Of a DNA stretch of 7,670 nt, positions 6,116-7,670 are shown in pieces; positions within the stretch are counted from its first letter, which is position 1, and every line of letters starts with the position of its first letter. The stretch is from the NCBI GenBank assembly GCA_002394535.1, contig DGUG01000128.1, forward strand, positions 386 through 8,055. The letters are read 5' to 3'. The position numbers and the translations under genes are program-made. The notes under the pieces were generated by a model. It searched no databases, had not been told where the DNA came from, and saw nothing but the letters and a program-made list of their open reading frames with translations. The DNA comes from Lachnospiraceae bacterium UBA4316. GTDB lineage: Bacteria; Bacillota; Clostridia; Lachnospirales; Lachnospiraceae.

Positions 6116-7627
6116 ATGAGTGAAGAAAAAATCAATCTGACCGATCTGAAAGATCTGGCCGACCAGTCTGAAATGGCTATTGCCAACAAACTTTGTATCA
6201 TTGCAGCCACTCTGATATGCGGTTTCATTGCACTGACCTATGTAGTGCTGCTCCCCCAGGGGCTGATCCCGATAGGTGCGGGAATCGGAACAATACTGCT
6301 GGCTCTGGCTCCGATTATTATTTCATGGAGTCTGTACCTTAAGGATCACGAGTCACCTGTTGTCAAGCATGTAATAGGCTTCGGTTTCGGCCTGCTGTAT
6401 GCAGTTATCATGTTTACATCAGATATCGGTATTGTCTACCTGTACGCTATTCCGATTCTCGTAGTGGTTTCTGTATATTCGGATGTGAAATATACTGCTG
6501 CGGTAAGTATCGGAGCCGTTATTATTAATATAATATCGGTGGCCATACGTATGCAGTCTCCCAATCTCACACCCGATGACGTGACATCACTTCCTATGAG
6601 AGCCGTTCTTCTTGCGGTTACGGCAGTATTTCTTATACTTAATGCCAAGGCTTCCAAGAAGTTCCAGGAGATCAGAAGTGCAAGAGTCCGCATCGAAGAG
6701 AGCAAAACAAACAGTCTGATGAAAGAGATACTCTCCGTTTCATCCAAGATGACAGATTCAGTCAGCGAGATTGCCTCGGAGATGGGAACACTAAAGGATT
6801 CTGTTGAGCAGACACTCTCCAGTATGGATGAGGTAAGCACCGGAACAGCCGAATCGGCCGATGCGGTTCAGAACCAGCTTATCAAAACCGAGGAGATCCA
6901 GAATCATATCGATTCGGTTAAACAGACTACAGATACTATCATGGATCACGTTGAAGCTACGGCCGAAGCCGTTGAGGAAGGCCAGAAGCAGATTACTGTA
7001 ATGGGCCGTCTTACAGAACAGATAGATACAGCCGGCAAGGATGTTCAGGCTGCACTTGCAACATTCTCACAGACAACATCCCAGATGAATTCAATAACGG
7101 AACTTATTAACAACGTTGCCGACCAGACATCTCTCCTTGCTCTTAATGCATCCATCGAAGCAGCAAGAGCCGGTGAGGCCGGAAGAGGTTTTGCGGTTGT
7201 AGCTACAGAAATCTCCAATCTTGCCAACCAGACATCCGAGGCAACAGGCGATATCAACAGACTTATCGCAGACATCAACTCACAGCTTGGCACTATGGTT
7301 GATAATATCGAGTCCCTGATCAAAACAGGTCAGGAAGAAAGTGAATGTGCTAACAAGACCGCTGATGACTTCAATCTGATCTCACAAAATGTTGAAGATA
7401 TCCTTTCAAGTTCCGATGGTATGAAGAACAGCGTTTCAAACCTTGCAACGGCAAACAGCGAGATCGTCAACAGCATTCAGACCATCTCCGCCATTACCGA
7501 AGAGGTTACGGCTCACGCAAGCACAACTTATGACAGCAGCCAGCAGAACAAGCAGATCGTTGAGCATATCAATAACCTTGTTGATGATCTCAATGAAAAC
7601 GCTACCGAATTAAAATCATACACATAA
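6116..7627 (+). CDS. Methyl-accepting chemotaxis protein with six-helix membrane domain, 503 aa
   Basis: After about 22 cytoplasmic residues come about six hydrophobic segments (about 26-46, 50-75, 82-101, 103-121, 126-145, 162-176). They are followed by a long helical signalling domain (about 190-500). The hairpin tip is plain: [20 protein letters not shown] and on (337-367), with the tip Glu near 354, the contact site for CheA and CheW. Each arm is about 21 heptads, in line with the 44-heptad class usual in Firmicutes. Unlike textbook receptors there is no large extracytoplasmic ligand-binding domain and no HAMP: the last helix runs almost directly into the signalling coil. Sensing may therefore occur within the membrane domain. 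No C-terminal CheR-binding pentapeptide is visible. The start at 6116 follows a good ribosome site and removes 15 residues from the longest frame. The gene is divergent from the 188-aa membrane protein gene and appears to stand alone here. Confidence 0.95.
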   Translation: MSEEKINLTDLKDLADQSEMAIANKLCIIAATLICGFIALTYVVLLPQGLIPIGAGIGTILLALAPIIISWSLYLKDHESPVVKHVIGFGFGLLYAVIMFTSDIGIVYLYAIPILVVVSVYSDVKYTAAVSIGAVIINIISVAIRMQSPNLTPDDVTSLPMRAVLLAVTAVFLILNAKASKKFQEIRSARVRIEESKTNSLMKEILSVSSKMTDSVSEIASEMGTLKDSVEQTLSSMDEVSTGTAESADAVQNQLIKTEEIQNHIDSVKQTTDTIMDHVEATAEAVEEGQKQITVMGRLTEQIDTAGKDVQAALATFSQTTSQMNSITELINNVADQTSLLALNASIEAARAGEAGRGFAVVATEISNLANQTSEATGDINRLIADINSQLGTMVDNIESLIKTGQEESECANKTADDFNLISQNVEDILSSSDGMKNSVSNLATANSEIVNSIQTISAITEEVTAHASTTYDSSQQNKQIVEHINNLVDDLNENATELKSYT

Positions 7628-7670
7628 ATCACCGATAATCTGAAAATACAGAGGGGAGGCTTGCGGTTTT
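7628..7670 (+). other. Non-coding tail after the chemoreceptor, cut by the window edge
   Basis: These 43 bp hold no gene start. GAGGGGAGGCTTGCGGTTTT at 7651-7670 is G-rich and ends in a T run. It could be the left arm of a terminator hairpin or a ribosome site for a gene beyond the edge. Neither can be decided without the next bases. Confidence 0.3.

Noticed and set aside
6436..6840. A 134-codon minus-strand frame opposite the chemoreceptor (another lies at 7045-7323)
   Set aside because: Both lie antisense to a well-supported receptor and have compositions that mirror it, with no family features.

Overview
The window looks like chromosomal DNA of a motile, Gram-positive-type anaerobe of the Clostridia, most likely Lachnospiraceae. 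This is an inference from protein style, not from a marker gene. The hints are strong AGGAG-type ribosome binding sites, sigma-A-like promoters, a lipoprotein with a short lipobox, small conserved proteins of a kind I associate with Lachnospiraceae, and a chemoreceptor with a long Firmicutes-type signalling hairpin. I see no mobile element, CRISPR array, tRNA or rRNA.

The layout is seven genes on the minus strand and one divergent gene on the plus strand. Reading leftward from about 5990, the minus-strand genes are: a single-pass membrane protein of unknown function (5956-5390), an OmpR/PhoB-family response regulator (5319-4642), a PepD-type M20 dipeptidase (4622-3180), a sensor histidine kinase (3180-1696), a lipoprotein (1620-802), a 75-residue conserved protein (794-567) and an AlkD-like DNA alkylation repair protein (548 to beyond the left edge). 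On the plus strand, 6116-7627 encodes a methyl-accepting chemotaxis protein with a six-helix membrane domain. The 159-bp gap between 5956 and 6116 carries the divergent promoters.

Three transcription units are suggested on the minus strand: the membrane protein from an extended -10 at 5984-5992, the regulator-dipeptidase-kinase set from an extended -10 at 5357-5365, and lipoprotein-75aa-alkD from a good sigma-A-like promoter at 1655-1683. No convincing intrinsic terminator separates them, so read-through is possible.

The most notable point is that a dipeptidase gene sits between a response regulator and its presumed partner kinase, with a TAATG stop/start overlap joining dipeptidase to kinase. 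Just downstream of the kinase, the lipoprotein promoter carries two perfect 8-bp direct repeats with an 11-bp period between its -35 and -10. That is the kind of spacing used by OmpR/PhoB-type regulators, so the lipoprotein operon is a candidate target of this two-component system. The alkD start lies in a 19-bp tandem duplication that appears to have split an ancestral TAATG overlap. Most genes look ordinary; I find no clear case for an entirely new system.
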